A stretch of DNA of 64,000 nt. It comes from Actinoplanes sp. L3-i22. Its GTDB lineage: Bacteria; Actinomycetota; Actinomycetes; Mycobacteriales; Micromonosporaceae. The position numbers were made by a program, and so were the translations under genes. The notes under the pieces are model-generated. The model had not been told where the DNA came from. It was given only the letters and a program-made list of their open reading frames with translations, and did not search any database. Position 1 is the stretch's first letter. Every line of letters starts with the position of its first letter. The stretch spans positions 11,950,767-12,014,766 of the forward strand of contig NZ_AP024745.1 in assembly GCF_019704555.1 (NCBI RefSeq), in the 5' to 3' direction. Of the stretch, positions 25,037-34,260 are shown piece by piece.

Positions 25037-26116
25037 ATGGGTTCCGTACGCGTCGCCATCGTCGGTGTGGGTAACTGCGCCTCGTCCCTCGTGCAGGGCG
25101 TGGAGTACTACAAGAACGCCGACCCCAACGACCGCGTCCCGGGTCTCATGCACGTGACCTTCGGCGACTACCACGTATCCGACGTGAAGTTCGTCGCGGC
25201 GTTCGATGTGGACGCCAAGAAGGTCGGCATGGACCTGAGCGACGCGATCGTCGCCAGTGAGAACAACACGATCAAGCTGACCGACGTGCCGCCGACCGGC
25301 GTCACCGTGCAGCGCGGCCCGACCCACGACGGTCTGGGCACGTACTACCGCGAGATGATCGAGGAGTCCTCGGCCGAGATCGTCGACGTCGTGCAGGCAC
25401 TGCGTGACGCCGAGGTCGACGTGGTCGTCTCCTACCTCCCGGTGGGTTCCGAGGTCGCCGACAAGTTCTACGCGCAGGCCGCGATCGACGCCGGTTGCGC
25501 GTTCGTGAACGCGCTGCCGGTCTTCATCGCCTCGAACCCGGAGTGGGCGCAGAAGTTCGTCGACGCCGGTCTCCCGATCGTCGGTGACGACATCAAGAGC
25601 CAGGTCGGCGCGACCATCGTGCACCGCGCGCTGGCCAAGTTGTTCGAGGACCGCGGTGTCGAGCTGCTGCGTACGTACCAGCTCAACTTCGGCGGCAACA
25701 TGGACTTCATGAACATGCTGGAGCGCAACCGCCTGGTCTCGAAGAAGATCTCGAAGACCCAGTCGGTCACCTCGCAGATCCCGCACGAGATGATCAAGAG
25801 CGACGTGCACATCGGCCCGTCGGACCACGTGCCGTGGCTCGACGACCGCAAGTGGGCGTACATCCGGCTCGAGGGCCGCTCGTTCGGCGACACCCCGCTG
25901 AACGCCGAGCTCAAGCTCGAGGTGTGGGACTCCCCGAACTCCGCCGGTGTGATCATCGACGCGGTTCGCGCCGCGAAGATCGCGAAGGACCGCGGTATCG
26001 GCGGCCCGATCCTGTCGGCGTCCTCCTACTTCATGAAGTCCCCGCCGGTGCAGTACAGCGACCACGACGCGCACGCCGCCGTCGAGGCGTTCATCAAGGG
26101 CGAGATCGAGAGCTGA
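25037..26116 (+). CDS. ino1: myo-inositol-1-phosphate synthase
   Basis: 359 residues. The N-terminal Rossmann motif [16 protein letters not shown] binds NAD. Family motifs follow in order: [62 protein letters not shown] and [13 protein letters not shown]. It converts glucose-6-phosphate to inositol-1-phosphate, feeding phosphatidylinositol and mycothiol synthesis. The length matches the short actinobacterial enzyme rather than the 500-residue eukaryotic one. A strong AAGGAGG ribosome binding site precedes ATG 25037, and a terminator follows. Confidence 0.98.
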   Translation: MGSVRVAIVGVGNCASSLVQGVEYYKNADPNDRVPGLMHVTFGDYHVSDVKFVAAFDVDAKKVGMDLSDAIVASENNTIKLTDVPPTGVTVQRGPTHDGLGTYYREMIEESSAEIVDVVQALRDAEVDVVVSYLPVGSEVADKFYAQAAIDAGCAFVNALPVFIASNPEWAQKFVDAGLPIVGDDIKSQVGATIVHRALAKLFEDRGVELLRTYQLNFGGNMDFMNMLERNRLVSKKISKTQSVTSQIPHEMIKSDVHIGPSDHVPWLDDRKWAYIRLEGRSFGDTPLNAELKLEVWDSPNSAGVIIDAVRAAKIAKDRGIGGPILSASSYFMKSPPVQYSDHDAHAAVEAFIKGEIES

Positions 26117-26134
26117 CGCTCTCCTCCCGTTGCG

Positions 26135-26165
26135 AAAGGCCGCCTCTCCGCGAGAGGCGGCCTTT
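26135..26165. terminator. ino1 terminator
   Basis: AAAGGCCGCCTCTC (26135-26148) and GAGAGGCGGCCTTTT (from 26152) form a 14-bp stem with a 3-base loop and a T-run on the plus strand. It may also stop the convergent ogt transcript. Confidence 0.93.
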
Positions 26166-26213
26166 TCTTACCCTCACAACCCCTATTGGGTACGACGTGA
26201 GCCCACTCACAGT

Positions 26214-26669
26214 TCAACCCCAGGCGCGCGTCAGCGAAACCCGGGCCTCCAACTCCAGCAGTTTGCGTTTGCGCTCCAGCCCGCCGCCGAAGCCGACCAT
26301 CTTGCCGCCGGCGCCGACCACCCGATGACACGGCACGATCACCGGCACCGGATTGTGGTTGCAGGCCGTGCCGACGGCGCGGGCCGCCCCAGGGTCGCCC
26401 AGCGCGGTCGCGATCGCGCCGTAGGTGGCCATCTCCCCGTACGGAATCTTGGCGATCTCGCCCCACACCGCGCGCTCGAACTCGGAGCCGCCGATCATCC
26501 GCACCGGCACGGTGAAGTCGGTCAGCTCGCCCGCGAAATATGCCCGGAGCTGCTCGGATGCGGGATGTGCGGCATCCTCGCCCCGGCTCGCGCCGAAGCG
26601 CACGCCCACCACGACATCGCCCTCGACGGCGATGCCGAGCGGCCCGATCGGTGACTCGACGACGAACAT
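26214..26669 (-). CDS. ogt: methylated-DNA-[protein]-cysteine S-methyltransferase
   Basis: 151 residues. The active-site motif VPCHRVV carries the methyl-accepting cysteine, with the usual flanking GTACNHNPVPVI and the downstream GGL segment. A short N-terminal domain (FVVESPIGPLGIAV) precedes it. It directly removes methyl groups from O6-methylguanine in DNA. It starts 21 bases after the stop of the membrane gene of cassette copy 1, so it may be read on the same transcript. Ada-type regulatory domains are absent. Confidence 0.94.
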   Translation of the reverse strand: MFVVESPIGPLGIAVEGDVVVGVRFGASRGEDAAHPASEQLRAYFAGELTDFTVPVRMIGGSEFERAVWGEIAKIPYGEMATYGAIATALGDPGAARAVGTACNHNPVPVIVPCHRVVGAGGKMVGFGGGLERKRKLLELEARVSLTRAWG

Positions 26670-26690
26670 GTCATCCAGTGTGCCCGGGGG

Positions 26691-28340
26691 CTATGACAGG
26701 AACTGATAGACGGTGTAGTCGTCGGCCTCATAGATGACCCGGGCGCCGGCCATCGCGGGCATCCCGTGCAGGGCGGTGAACACCTCGTCCGCGCCCCGCG
26801 GCCCGCCGCCGCGCATCAGCACCACCTGGGCGCCGACCGAGCGCGGTGACCGCAGCGCCTGCTTCCAGACGTTGTGCCGGCCGATCTTCGTGCCGTCGTA
26901 GACGACCCGGTCCAGCACCGGGAACGCGGCCCGCTCGTTGCCGACCAGGTCCAGCAGGATCGGGCCGGTGGTGTGCGCCTCCAGGAAGCCGGCGACCCGG
27001 GCCTGGTCCTGCTGCGCGGACAGGTCGTCGGTCACCTCGCGGACGCTGACCAGGGCGTCCTGCCGGAACGTGGAGACCGTGAGAACCGACATACCGAGCA
27101 CGACGGCGATCGACGCGGCCACCGTCGTGCGGCGTGGCAGCCGGGACACCAGGTAGCCGATCAGCACCGCCGCCGGCAGCGCGCCGACCAGGGCGAACCG
27201 GGCGTTCAAGACGTACTCGTTGACCGGCGGCATGCCGATCGGCGCCTGCCCCCGGAAGATCGTGTAGAGGAAGAACGGCATGATCGAGCCGAGCGCGAGC
27301 ACCGGCAGCGACCGGGCCGACAGCCGCTCGCCGACCAGGAACACGATCAGTCCGATCGCGGCCAGGCCCACGACGGCGAGTCCGTGGTCGGCGAGCAGTG
27401 CACCGCCGTACGCCCGCAGGGTCTTGGAAATGCTCCCGGTCTCGACGTCGGTGGTCCGGCGAGCCATCTGATCGGCGCTGGAGTTGGGGCCGGTCAGGAA
27501 GTTGAGCGGGGACCCGGCGATCATCCAGTTGTAGAGCATCCAGCCGCCGGACGAGGTGAGCAGGCCGAACGCCGCGAACGTGCCGGTCAGCCCACGGGTG
27601 TCCGGCCAGGAGTGGCCGGTGCGGCGGGCGATGATCGGCACGGCCAGGGTGAGCATGCCGGCCAGGAACCAGCCCTCGTAACGGCAGAGCATCGCCAGCA
27701 TGCTGGCCAGCGACGCCTGTAGTAGATAGGTCGCCTGCCGGGTGTCCGCCCACTTGACCAGGCCGTAGGTCGCGGCGAGCGCGAACGCGTAGAACGGCAG
27801 CTCGTCCATCGACGTCGACTGGTGGTGCAGCATGTTCGCGCCGAGCATGAAGACGGCCGCGCCGGCGTAGGCGGGCGACACCCGATCCGGGCGGTAGACC
27901 CGGATGATCCGGTAGATCAGGACCGAGGACGCGACGTACGCGGTCATCGACACGATCGAGCCGGCCAGCCCGGTCGTGTAGAGCGTGGTGTTCCACGCGA
28001 ACAGCGCCTGCAGGATGTGCGGCAGCGGCAGCCAGATCGCCCCGAGCTGCGCGATCCCGGTCGTCCGCCCGGTCAGGATCCGGCGGCTGATCTCCAGGTG
28101 CGAGTAGGTGTCGTGGTACCCGAGGATCCGGCCGGCGCGGTAGAAGTAGACGCAGGCCGTGATCGCGAGCACGGTCGCCGCCACCGCGACGACCAGCGCG
28201 CCCCGGTCGGCACGCCGCTTCGCCGGGTCGTCCCGGCGGCGCAGGCGCATCGCGTGCCGGATCCGGATCTCCTGGGTGAGGCTGGCCGGCGAGTCGGCCC
28301 GGACCTCGTCGAGCGGGCGCTGCGACGGAATCGTGGTCAC
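26691..28340 (-). CDS. GT-C-like polytopic membrane protein, cassette copy 1
   Basis: 549 residues, with about a dozen hydrophobic segments. The first outer loop carries GYHDTYSHLEISRR, and later come STSMDELPFYAF and CRYEGWFLAG; both are nearly identical in copy 2. An acidic residue in the first loop and this topology resemble GT-C glycosyltransferases that use lipid-linked sugars. Start GTG 28340 overlaps the lipoprotein stop by four bases. The longer upstream frame is only overlap with the lipoprotein gene. The substrate is unknown. Confidence 0.8.
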   Translation of the reverse strand: MTTIPSQRPLDEVRADSPASLTQEIRIRHAMRLRRRDDPAKRRADRGALVVAVAATVLAITACVYFYRAGRILGYHDTYSHLEISRRILTGRTTGIAQLGAIWLPLPHILQALFAWNTTLYTTGLAGSIVSMTAYVASSVLIYRIIRVYRPDRVSPAYAGAAVFMLGANMLHHQSTSMDELPFYAFALAATYGLVKWADTRQATYLLQASLASMLAMLCRYEGWFLAGMLTLAVPIIARRTGHSWPDTRGLTGTFAAFGLLTSSGGWMLYNWMIAGSPLNFLTGPNSSADQMARRTTDVETGSISKTLRAYGGALLADHGLAVVGLAAIGLIVFLVGERLSARSLPVLALGSIMPFFLYTIFRGQAPIGMPPVNEYVLNARFALVGALPAAVLIGYLVSRLPRRTTVAASIAVVLGMSVLTVSTFRQDALVSVREVTDDLSAQQDQARVAGFLEAHTTGPILLDLVGNERAAFPVLDRVVYDGTKIGRHNVWKQALRSPRSVGAQVVLMRGGGPRGADEVFTALHGMPAMAGARVIYEADDYTVYQFLS

Positions 28341-29467
28341 TGGCCCGGCCACCCGGACGCGAAGCACTCCCTGATCGCCTGGTCGCCGCGGCCGATGAAC
28401 GAGCCGACGTCGTATCCGGCGGCGTCCGCCGGGTCCGCCCAGGCGTCCAGCGTCCAGAAGTAGATCCCGGCCATGTGCAGCGACTTCGCGGCCGCACAGG
28501 CGCCGGCGAACCAGCGGATCTGGATCTGCGGCGTGAGCTTCTGCCGGTTCCGCGGCCAGGTGGTGGGCTTCTCGTAGGCGCCGGGACTGGCCGCGATCCC
28601 GACCTCCTGGAAGACCGTTTTGTCCAATTCGGCCGGTCGCTTGCGCAGCCACGCCGACCAGGCCGCGGTGACCTGCTGGAGCGACGCCGAGTCGGGCAGG
28701 CCGAGCTGCGGATACGCGTCGAGACCCGGTTCGGCGCCGGGGACTCCCGGACGGCCGGTCTCCCAGGTGCCCCAATTGTCGGCGTACACCAATCTGCCTT
28801 TGAAGATTTTGCCCATCGTCGTCACCGTCGTGCGCCATTGCTCCTGGTGGACGACGAGAGAGTCCAATTCCGAGCCGATCACGAAGAGGTCCGCGCGGGC
28901 GCTCTGCGCCGCGATCAAAAAGGGCATCAAGGCTTGCGTGTACGACGTGAACCACCCGTCCACGCTCGGCGGCTTGATCGAGCCGCGCCACGCTCCGCCC
29001 GGCGCCAGGTTCACCTCGTCGATCAGCGGGCGGATCAGGACGCGCAGACCGCGCTCCTTCGCCAGCTCGGTGATGATGCGCAGGTCGTTGGGGGTCGGCG
29101 TGTCCCCGGCCCGGGTGTAGACGCGGCTCGGCCGCGCGCCGTCGGTGTAGATCGGGAACGTGATGCCGACGCTGTTCGCGCCCAGCCCGGCCACATAGTC
29201 CAGCAGCCGGATGGCGTTGGCGCGGACCGGTTTCGAGCCGACCACACCGTGCCAGTAAATCTGCACGCCCAGTTGCGCTTCGGTCGCCCGCACCGCAGTG
29301 GTCACCGGGGGCGCAGTGGTCGCCGTGGGCGTCGCCTCGGCCGCGGCCGGCTTCCGCACCGGGCTGTCCGGGATGTGCGGCGCCAGCGGGCCGCACGCGG
29401 CCAGCTGGGTGACGATCAGCGCCGCCAGGACGGATCGCAGCCGCAGGGGGCGCTCAGGGCGGTTCAT
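28337..29467 (-). CDS. lipoprotein with TIM-barrel glycosidase-like domain, cassette copy 1
   Basis: 376 residues from ATG 29467, which overlaps the GT2 stop (ATGA). A basic N-terminus and lipobox LAAC predict lipid anchoring on the outer membrane face. After a Thr/Pro linker, the body looks like a clan-A glycoside hydrolase barrel (GANSVGITFPIYTDG, IRPLIDEV). Two candidate catalytic glutamates are visible, in IGSELDSL and FQEVGIA. GH113-like is the nearest family I can name. It may trim or process the glycan made by the neighbouring synthase (inference). Confidence 0.82.
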   Translation of the reverse strand: MNRPERPLRLRSVLAALIVTQLAACGPLAPHIPDSPVRKPAAAEATPTATTAPPVTTAVRATEAQLGVQIYWHGVVGSKPVRANAIRLLDYVAGLGANSVGITFPIYTDGARPSRVYTRAGDTPTPNDLRIITELAKERGLRVLIRPLIDEVNLAPGGAWRGSIKPPSVDGWFTSYTQALMPFLIAAQSARADLFVIGSELDSLVVHQEQWRTTVTTMGKIFKGRLVYADNWGTWETGRPGVPGAEPGLDAYPQLGLPDSASLQQVTAAWSAWLRKRPAELDKTVFQEVGIAASPGAYEKPTTWPRNRQKLTPQIQIRWFAGACAAAKSLHMAGIYFWTLDAWADPADAAGYDVGSFIGRGDQAIRECFASGWPGQ

Positions 29468-30993
29468 GGGGCGCTCGGGGCGGCCAGGCGCGGCGGCGCG
29501 ACCGGCACCGGCAGGGACAGACCGGGCTCGAGGTCGTCGTCGGACTCCGCGTGCCCGTGCGGAGTCTTGTGCCAGCCGCGCTTGCCGGTGAGCATCTCGA
29601 AGACCGCGATGTACGTCGAGACGCTCATCCACAGCCACATCACCTGGGCCATGAACATGTACTTCAGGAGCCGGAAACGCCCCTTGGTGAACTGCGACTC
29701 GGCGAGCGTCGTCTGGACCAGCTCCAGCATGATCCCGAAGTTGCCGATCACGAGCAGGGCCGTGGCGGTGTAGTAGATCGGGGCCGGGAACAGGTCCACG
29801 ATGAGCTCGGAGCCGGTGGCGAACCAGGCCACGGTCAACGCCAGGAACAGCGGGTTCAGCAGGAACGTCAGCGGCGTGCCGTACGTCATCAGCAGGAACG
29901 CCAGCCAGCGGTGGACGCCCATCCGGGCCGCGGACCGGAACGGCCGGCGGCTGTGCACCAGCGCGGTCTGCAGGTAGCCGCCCTTCCAGCGACGCTGCTG
30001 CTTGTCCACCACGCGACTGGAGACCGGAGCCTCCTCCAGCGTCACCGACGCCAGCAGGTCCACGCGATAACCGGCCGCGGCCAGGCGAGCGCCCAGGTCG
30101 GCGTCCTCGGTCAGGTTGTGCGGATCCCAGACCAGCCCGCCGGGGAGCGCGACCTCGCGCAGCGCGGTGACCTTGAAGTGGTTCGAGGTGCCGCCCAGCG
30201 GGACCGGCAGGCCGAGCCGGACGAGCCCGGGCAGGAAGTGCCGGAAGTGGACCTTGTAGCCGACCCAGTAGAGCGCCGAGACCCAGTTGGTGTCGTCGTT
30301 CCAGAACACCAGCTCCGCCTGCAGACAGACAACATCACGACGGGCCAGCCGGAACGTCGACACGGACAGCAGGAGCTGGTCCGGATCCGGGCGGTCCTCG
30401 GCGTCGTAGATCGTCACGTACCGGCAGCCGTCGGCGACGACGATCGGGAACGCCACGTTCATCGCGTTCGGCTTGGTCTTCGGGCCACCCGGCGGGATCA
30501 CCACCACCACGACGTGACTCAGCGGGCCCTGCGCGGTGGTCCCGTCGCCGTGCACGCGCAGCCCGATCGCGGCCGCCGCGGCCAGGGTCTCCGCGTCGTC
30601 CTGCTCGATCAGCAGGTAGACGTGCAGCTTCTCCCGCGGGTAAGTCAGCTGACTGACCCGGGCGACGAGCCGGCGCAGCATGTTCGCCTCGTGGTGCACC
30701 GGCAGCAGCACGCCGTAGTGCGGAAGCTCCCGGGACGACTTCATCAGCGTCGTCAGCAGCATCCGGTGACCGCGCCCGGCCGTCGTCACGAGCAGTTTGA
30801 ACAGCGCGAACAGCAGGTAGAAAACAACACAGGCGGTGACGACCGCGGTTGCGGTGACGCGCGGATGGAACAGCAATCCGTAGCCGAGCGCTGACAGAAC
30901 CATTCCGGCCGCGATCTTCTGACCGGTGCCGAGCAGCTTCTCGGCGGTGTTCCCGGAACCGATGCCGACGGCGCCCACGGTTTCCTCAGCCAC
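29464..30993 (-). CDS. processive family-2 glycosyltransferase, cassette copy 1
   Basis: 509 residues from a GTG at 30993, chosen because it aligns with the ATG of copy 2 and shares the same GAGCGGC leader; a TTG nine bases earlier is possible. Two N-terminal helices precede a GT-A domain with DAED near 195, TEDADLG near 293 and QQRRWKGG near 330, the D,D,D,QxxRW set of cellulose or hyaluronan synthases. Four or more C-terminal helices form the export pore. It probably polymerises and exports a polysaccharide. It is the first gene of a three-gene coupled operon. Confidence 0.9.
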   Translation of the reverse strand: MAEETVGAVGIGSGNTAEKLLGTGQKIAAGMVLSALGYGLLFHPRVTATAVVTACVVFYLLFALFKLLVTTAGRGHRMLLTTLMKSSRELPHYGVLLPVHHEANMLRRLVARVSQLTYPREKLHVYLLIEQDDAETLAAAAAIGLRVHGDGTTAQGPLSHVVVVVIPPGGPKTKPNAMNVAFPIVVADGCRYVTIYDAEDRPDPDQLLLSVSTFRLARRDVVCLQAELVFWNDDTNWVSALYWVGYKVHFRHFLPGLVRLGLPVPLGGTSNHFKVTALREVALPGGLVWDPHNLTEDADLGARLAAAGYRVDLLASVTLEEAPVSSRVVDKQQRRWKGGYLQTALVHSRRPFRSAARMGVHRWLAFLLMTYGTPLTFLLNPLFLALTVAWFATGSELIVDLFPAPIYYTATALLVIGNFGIMLELVQTTLAESQFTKGRFRLLKYMFMAQVMWLWMSVSTYIAVFEMLTGKRGWHKTPHGHAESDDDLEPGLSLPVPVAPPRLAAPSAP

Positions 30994-31011
30994 GCCGCTC
31001 AACCCCCTGAC

Positions 31012-31029
31012 ACCTGCAGAAATGCAGGT
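31012..31029. promoter_or_regulatory. hairpin upstream of the copy 1 glycosyltransferase
   Basis: ACCTGCA (31012-31018) and TGCAGGT (31023-31029) are separated by GAAA, making a 7-bp stem with a stable tetraloop just before the GT2 start. It could be an operator, an mRNA leader element or the end of copy 2. Copy 2 does not have it. Confidence 0.5.
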
Positions 31030-31183
31030 TAGGAGGCGTGCGTGGGCCGGGGCATCAACCTTTCAGGCGGACCGGAATCGCCCGGTCCCGGCGCTATTTC
31101 CACCATTTACGGAACGCGCCGGGCGACAAATTGTTCGGTTGCGTGCCACCTGCCCGATTACCGGCCAATGTGGTCACGGAAGG

Positions 31184-33082
31184 TTACTTGGTGAGCTGGT
31201 AGACGAGATATCCGTCGCCCTCGTGGACCAGCCGGTACCCGGACATCGTCGGCTTGTTGTACAGCGCGGTGAAGACGTCGTCCGCACCCCGCGCGCCGGA
31301 GCCACGCATCAGCACGACCTGGGCGCCGACCGACTCCGGTGACTTCAGCGCGTCCTTCCAGATGTTGCGCCGGCCGACCTTCGTACCGTCGTAGATCACC
31401 CGGTCCAGCACCGGGAACGCGGCGCGCTCATTGCCGGTCAGGGTCATCATGATCGGGCCGGTGGTGTGGTCCTTCAGGAAGTCGGCCGTACGGACCTGGT
31501 CCTGCTGCGCCGCCAGGTCCTCGTCGACCTCGTGGACGCTGACCAGGTTGCCGTTCTTGATGGTCACCGCCGAGAGGCCGACGACGGTGCAGATCACCAG
31601 CACCGACGCCGCGATCACGGTCTTACGCGGCAGCCGGGACAGCAGGTAACCGATGAGCACCGCCGCGGGCAGCGCCGCGACCAGCGCGAACCGCAGGTTC
31701 AGCAGGTAGTTGTTGATCGGCGGCAGACCGATCGGGGCCTGTCCCCGGAAGATCGTGTAGCAGAAGAACGGCATCACCGAGCCGAGCGCGAAGATCGGCA
31801 GGGACCGGGCCGACAGCCGCTCGGCGGCCAGGAAGACGATCAGGCCGAGCACGGCCAGGCCGAGCACGATCAGACCGTGGTCGGCGACCAGGGCACCGCC
31901 GTACGCCTGCAGGGTCTTCCGGAGGCTGCCGGTCTCGACGTCCGTGGTCCGGCGAGCCATCTGGTAGGCGCTGGAGTTCGCGCCGGTCAGGAAGTTGACC
32001 GGCGACCCGGCGATCATCCAGTTGTAGAGCAGCCAGCCGCCGGCCGAGGTCAGCACGCCGAAGACCGCGAACATGCCGGTCAGGCCGCGGGTGTCCCGCC
32101 AGGAGTGGCCGGTGCGGCGGGCGATGATCGGCACGGCGAGCGTCAGCATGCCGGCCAGGAACCAGCCCTCGTAGCGGCACAGCATCGCCAGCATGCTCGA
32201 GATCGCGCCGTAGAGCAGGTAGTTCGCCTGCTTGCTGTCCGCCCACTTGACCAGGCCGTAGGTGGCGCCAAGCGCGAACGCGTAGAACGGCAGCTCGTCC
32301 ATCGACGTCGACTGGTGGTGCAGCACATTCGCGCCGAGCATGAAGACGGCCGCGCCGGCGACCGCCGGGGACGCCTTCGCCGGGCTGTAGACCCGGATGA
32401 TCCGGTAGATCAGGATCGACGAGGCCACGTACGCGCACATCGACACGATCGAGCCGGCCAGCCCGGTGGTGTAGAGCGTGGTGTTCCACGCGAACAGCGC
32501 CTGCAGGATGTGCGGCAGCGGCAGCCAGATCGCCCCGAGCTGCGCGATCCCGGTCGTCCGGCCGACCAGCAGGCGGCGGCCGATCTCCAGGTGCGAGTAG
32601 GTGTCGTGGTACCCGAGGATCCGGTCCATCCGGTAGAAGTACGCGGTGGCCGCGATCGCCAGCAGCACCGCCGTGACGGCGACCGCCACCAGGGCGCGGT
32701 CGGTGCGCTTCACCTCCCGGTTCTCCAGACGGCGCAGCCGTTTGGCGTGCCGGAGCTGGATCTCCTGGGTCAGGCTGGCGAGCCGCTCGGTGGGCGGGTC
32801 CTCGCTCGCCGGCTGGTCGCCGAGCGCCGTGGTCCCGGCCGGCAGCGCGGTCGGCGGGATCCCGGCCGGGGGCTTCACGATCACCGGCTTGTCGATGACC
32901 GGGCCCGCGGCCGGTTCGGCCGGCGGGTTCTCGGCCGGCGTGGTCAGGCGCTCGGTCGGGGCGTCCGCGACCGGCGCGATCGGTGCGGCCGGGCGGATCG
33001 GCCCGGCCGGCAGCGCGAGCTGCTCGGTCGGCGGATCCTGGCCGGGCGGCATCACCTGGCGGTCCGACGGGATCGTGGTCAC
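31184..33082 (-). CDS. GT-C-like polytopic membrane protein, cassette copy 2
   Basis: 632 residues. The membrane part is nearly identical to copy 1 (GYHDTYSHLEIGRR, STSMDELPFYAF, CRYEGWFLAG). It differs by an extra 80-residue Pro/Ala-rich leader with PPTEQLALPAG and DPPTERLAS repeats, probably cytoplasmic. GTG 33082 overlaps the lipoprotein stop (GTGA) as in copy 1. The stop is followed by a 190-base gap to copy 1. The near-identity to copy 1 in the helices and loops suggests recent duplication or gene conversion. Confidence 0.8.
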   Translation of the reverse strand: MTTIPSDRQVMPPGQDPPTEQLALPAGPIRPAAPIAPVADAPTERLTTPAENPPAEPAAGPVIDKPVIVKPPAGIPPTALPAGTTALGDQPASEDPPTERLASLTQEIQLRHAKRLRRLENREVKRTDRALVAVAVTAVLLAIAATAYFYRMDRILGYHDTYSHLEIGRRLLVGRTTGIAQLGAIWLPLPHILQALFAWNTTLYTTGLAGSIVSMCAYVASSILIYRIIRVYSPAKASPAVAGAAVFMLGANVLHHQSTSMDELPFYAFALGATYGLVKWADSKQANYLLYGAISSMLAMLCRYEGWFLAGMLTLAVPIIARRTGHSWRDTRGLTGMFAVFGVLTSAGGWLLYNWMIAGSPVNFLTGANSSAYQMARRTTDVETGSLRKTLQAYGGALVADHGLIVLGLAVLGLIVFLAAERLSARSLPIFALGSVMPFFCYTIFRGQAPIGLPPINNYLLNLRFALVAALPAAVLIGYLLSRLPRKTVIAASVLVICTVVGLSAVTIKNGNLVSVHEVDEDLAAQQDQVRTADFLKDHTTGPIMMTLTGNERAAFPVLDRVIYDGTKVGRRNIWKDALKSPESVGAQVVLMRGSGARGADDVFTALYNKPTMSGYRLVHEGDGYLVYQLTK

Positions 33083-34260
33083 TGGCCGGGCCATCCGGAC
33101 GCGAAGCACTGCTTGATCGACTTGTCGCCGCGGCCGATGAACGAACCGACGTTGTAGCCGGCCGCCTTCTTCGCCTTGGACGGCTCGGCCCAGACGTCGA
33201 GGCTCCAGAAGTAGAGCCCCGGCATCTCCAGCTCCTTCGCCGCCGCGCAGGCGCCGGCGAACCAGTTCACCTGGATCTGCGGCTGCAGGGTCTGGTTCTC
33301 CCGCGCCCACACGGCCGGCTGCTCGTAGGCGCCGGGGGTGCTGGCGATGCCGATCTCCTGGATCACCGTCTTGCTCAGCTCCTTCGGCCGCTTCTGCAGC
33401 CACTTCGCCCACGCCTTGGAGATCTCCGGGACCGACGCGCCATCGGTGAGGTCCAGCTGCGGGTACGCGTCCAGGCCGGGCTCGGCCAGCGGGACGCCGG
33501 GACGGCCGGTCTGCCAGGAGCCCCAGTTGTCGCCGTAGGACAACCGGCCCTTGTAGACCTTGTTGGCCGCGATGAGCGCGGTGCGCCACTGCTTGTCGTA
33601 CTTGACCAGCGAGTCCAGCTCGGTGGCGAGGACGAACGTGTCGGCGCGCCCGGCCTGCGCCGCCTTCAGGAACGGCACCATCGCCTTCGAGTACGAGGCG
33701 AACCAGGCGTCCGGGTCCGGCGGCTTGATCGAGCCGCGCCAGGCGTCCTTGACCGTCGAGATGTTGGTCTCGTCGATGATCGGCCGGATCATCACCTGCA
33801 GGCCGCGCTCCTTGGCCAGCGTCGTGATCACGCGCAGGTCGGTCGGCGTCGGGGTGACCCCGGTCTGGGTGTACACCTTGGACGGACGGTAGCCGTCGGT
33901 GTAGATCGGGAACGTGATGCCGACGCTGTTGGCGCCCAGCCCGACCACGTAGTTCAGCAGGCGGGCGGCGTTGGACCGGACCAGCTTCGGGTCCTTGACG
34001 TCGTGCCAGGAGATCTGCACGCCCAGCTCGACCTTGGTGCTCTGCGCGGCTTCGGAGACCTTCTTGAGCGGGGTGCCCGGCGCCGGCGTCACCGCCACGT
34101 CGTCCGCCCCGTCGTCGAGCGGGTCGTCGGCCGCCTGCCCGGCGCCGCCCATGGTCGGCACGCTCGGCGCCAGCTGGGCACAGCCGGTCAGCTGCGTCGC
34201 GGCGATGGCCAGGGTGACGCCCAGCGCGATGCCGGGCATCCTCTTGTTCAGAATCTTCAC
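33079..34260 (-). CDS. lipoprotein with TIM-barrel glycosidase-like domain, cassette copy 2
   Basis: 393 residues from a GTG at 34260 that overlaps the GT2 stop. Lipobox LTGC, then an acidic linker (DDPLDDGADD). The barrel parallels copy 1 segment by segment (GANSVGITFPIYTDG, IRPIIDET, ATELDSL, IQEIGIAS), including both candidate catalytic glutamates. Divergence from copy 1 is greater here than in the membrane proteins, so substrate preference may differ. Confidence 0.82.
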   Translation of the reverse strand: MKILNKRMPGIALGVTLAIAATQLTGCAQLAPSVPTMGGAGQAADDPLDDGADDVAVTPAPGTPLKKVSEAAQSTKVELGVQISWHDVKDPKLVRSNAARLLNYVVGLGANSVGITFPIYTDGYRPSKVYTQTGVTPTPTDLRVITTLAKERGLQVMIRPIIDETNISTVKDAWRGSIKPPDPDAWFASYSKAMVPFLKAAQAGRADTFVLATELDSLVKYDKQWRTALIAANKVYKGRLSYGDNWGSWQTGRPGVPLAEPGLDAYPQLDLTDGASVPEISKAWAKWLQKRPKELSKTVIQEIGIASTPGAYEQPAVWARENQTLQPQIQVNWFAGACAAAKELEMPGLYFWSLDVWAEPSKAKKAAGYNVGSFIGRGDKSIKQCFASGWPGQ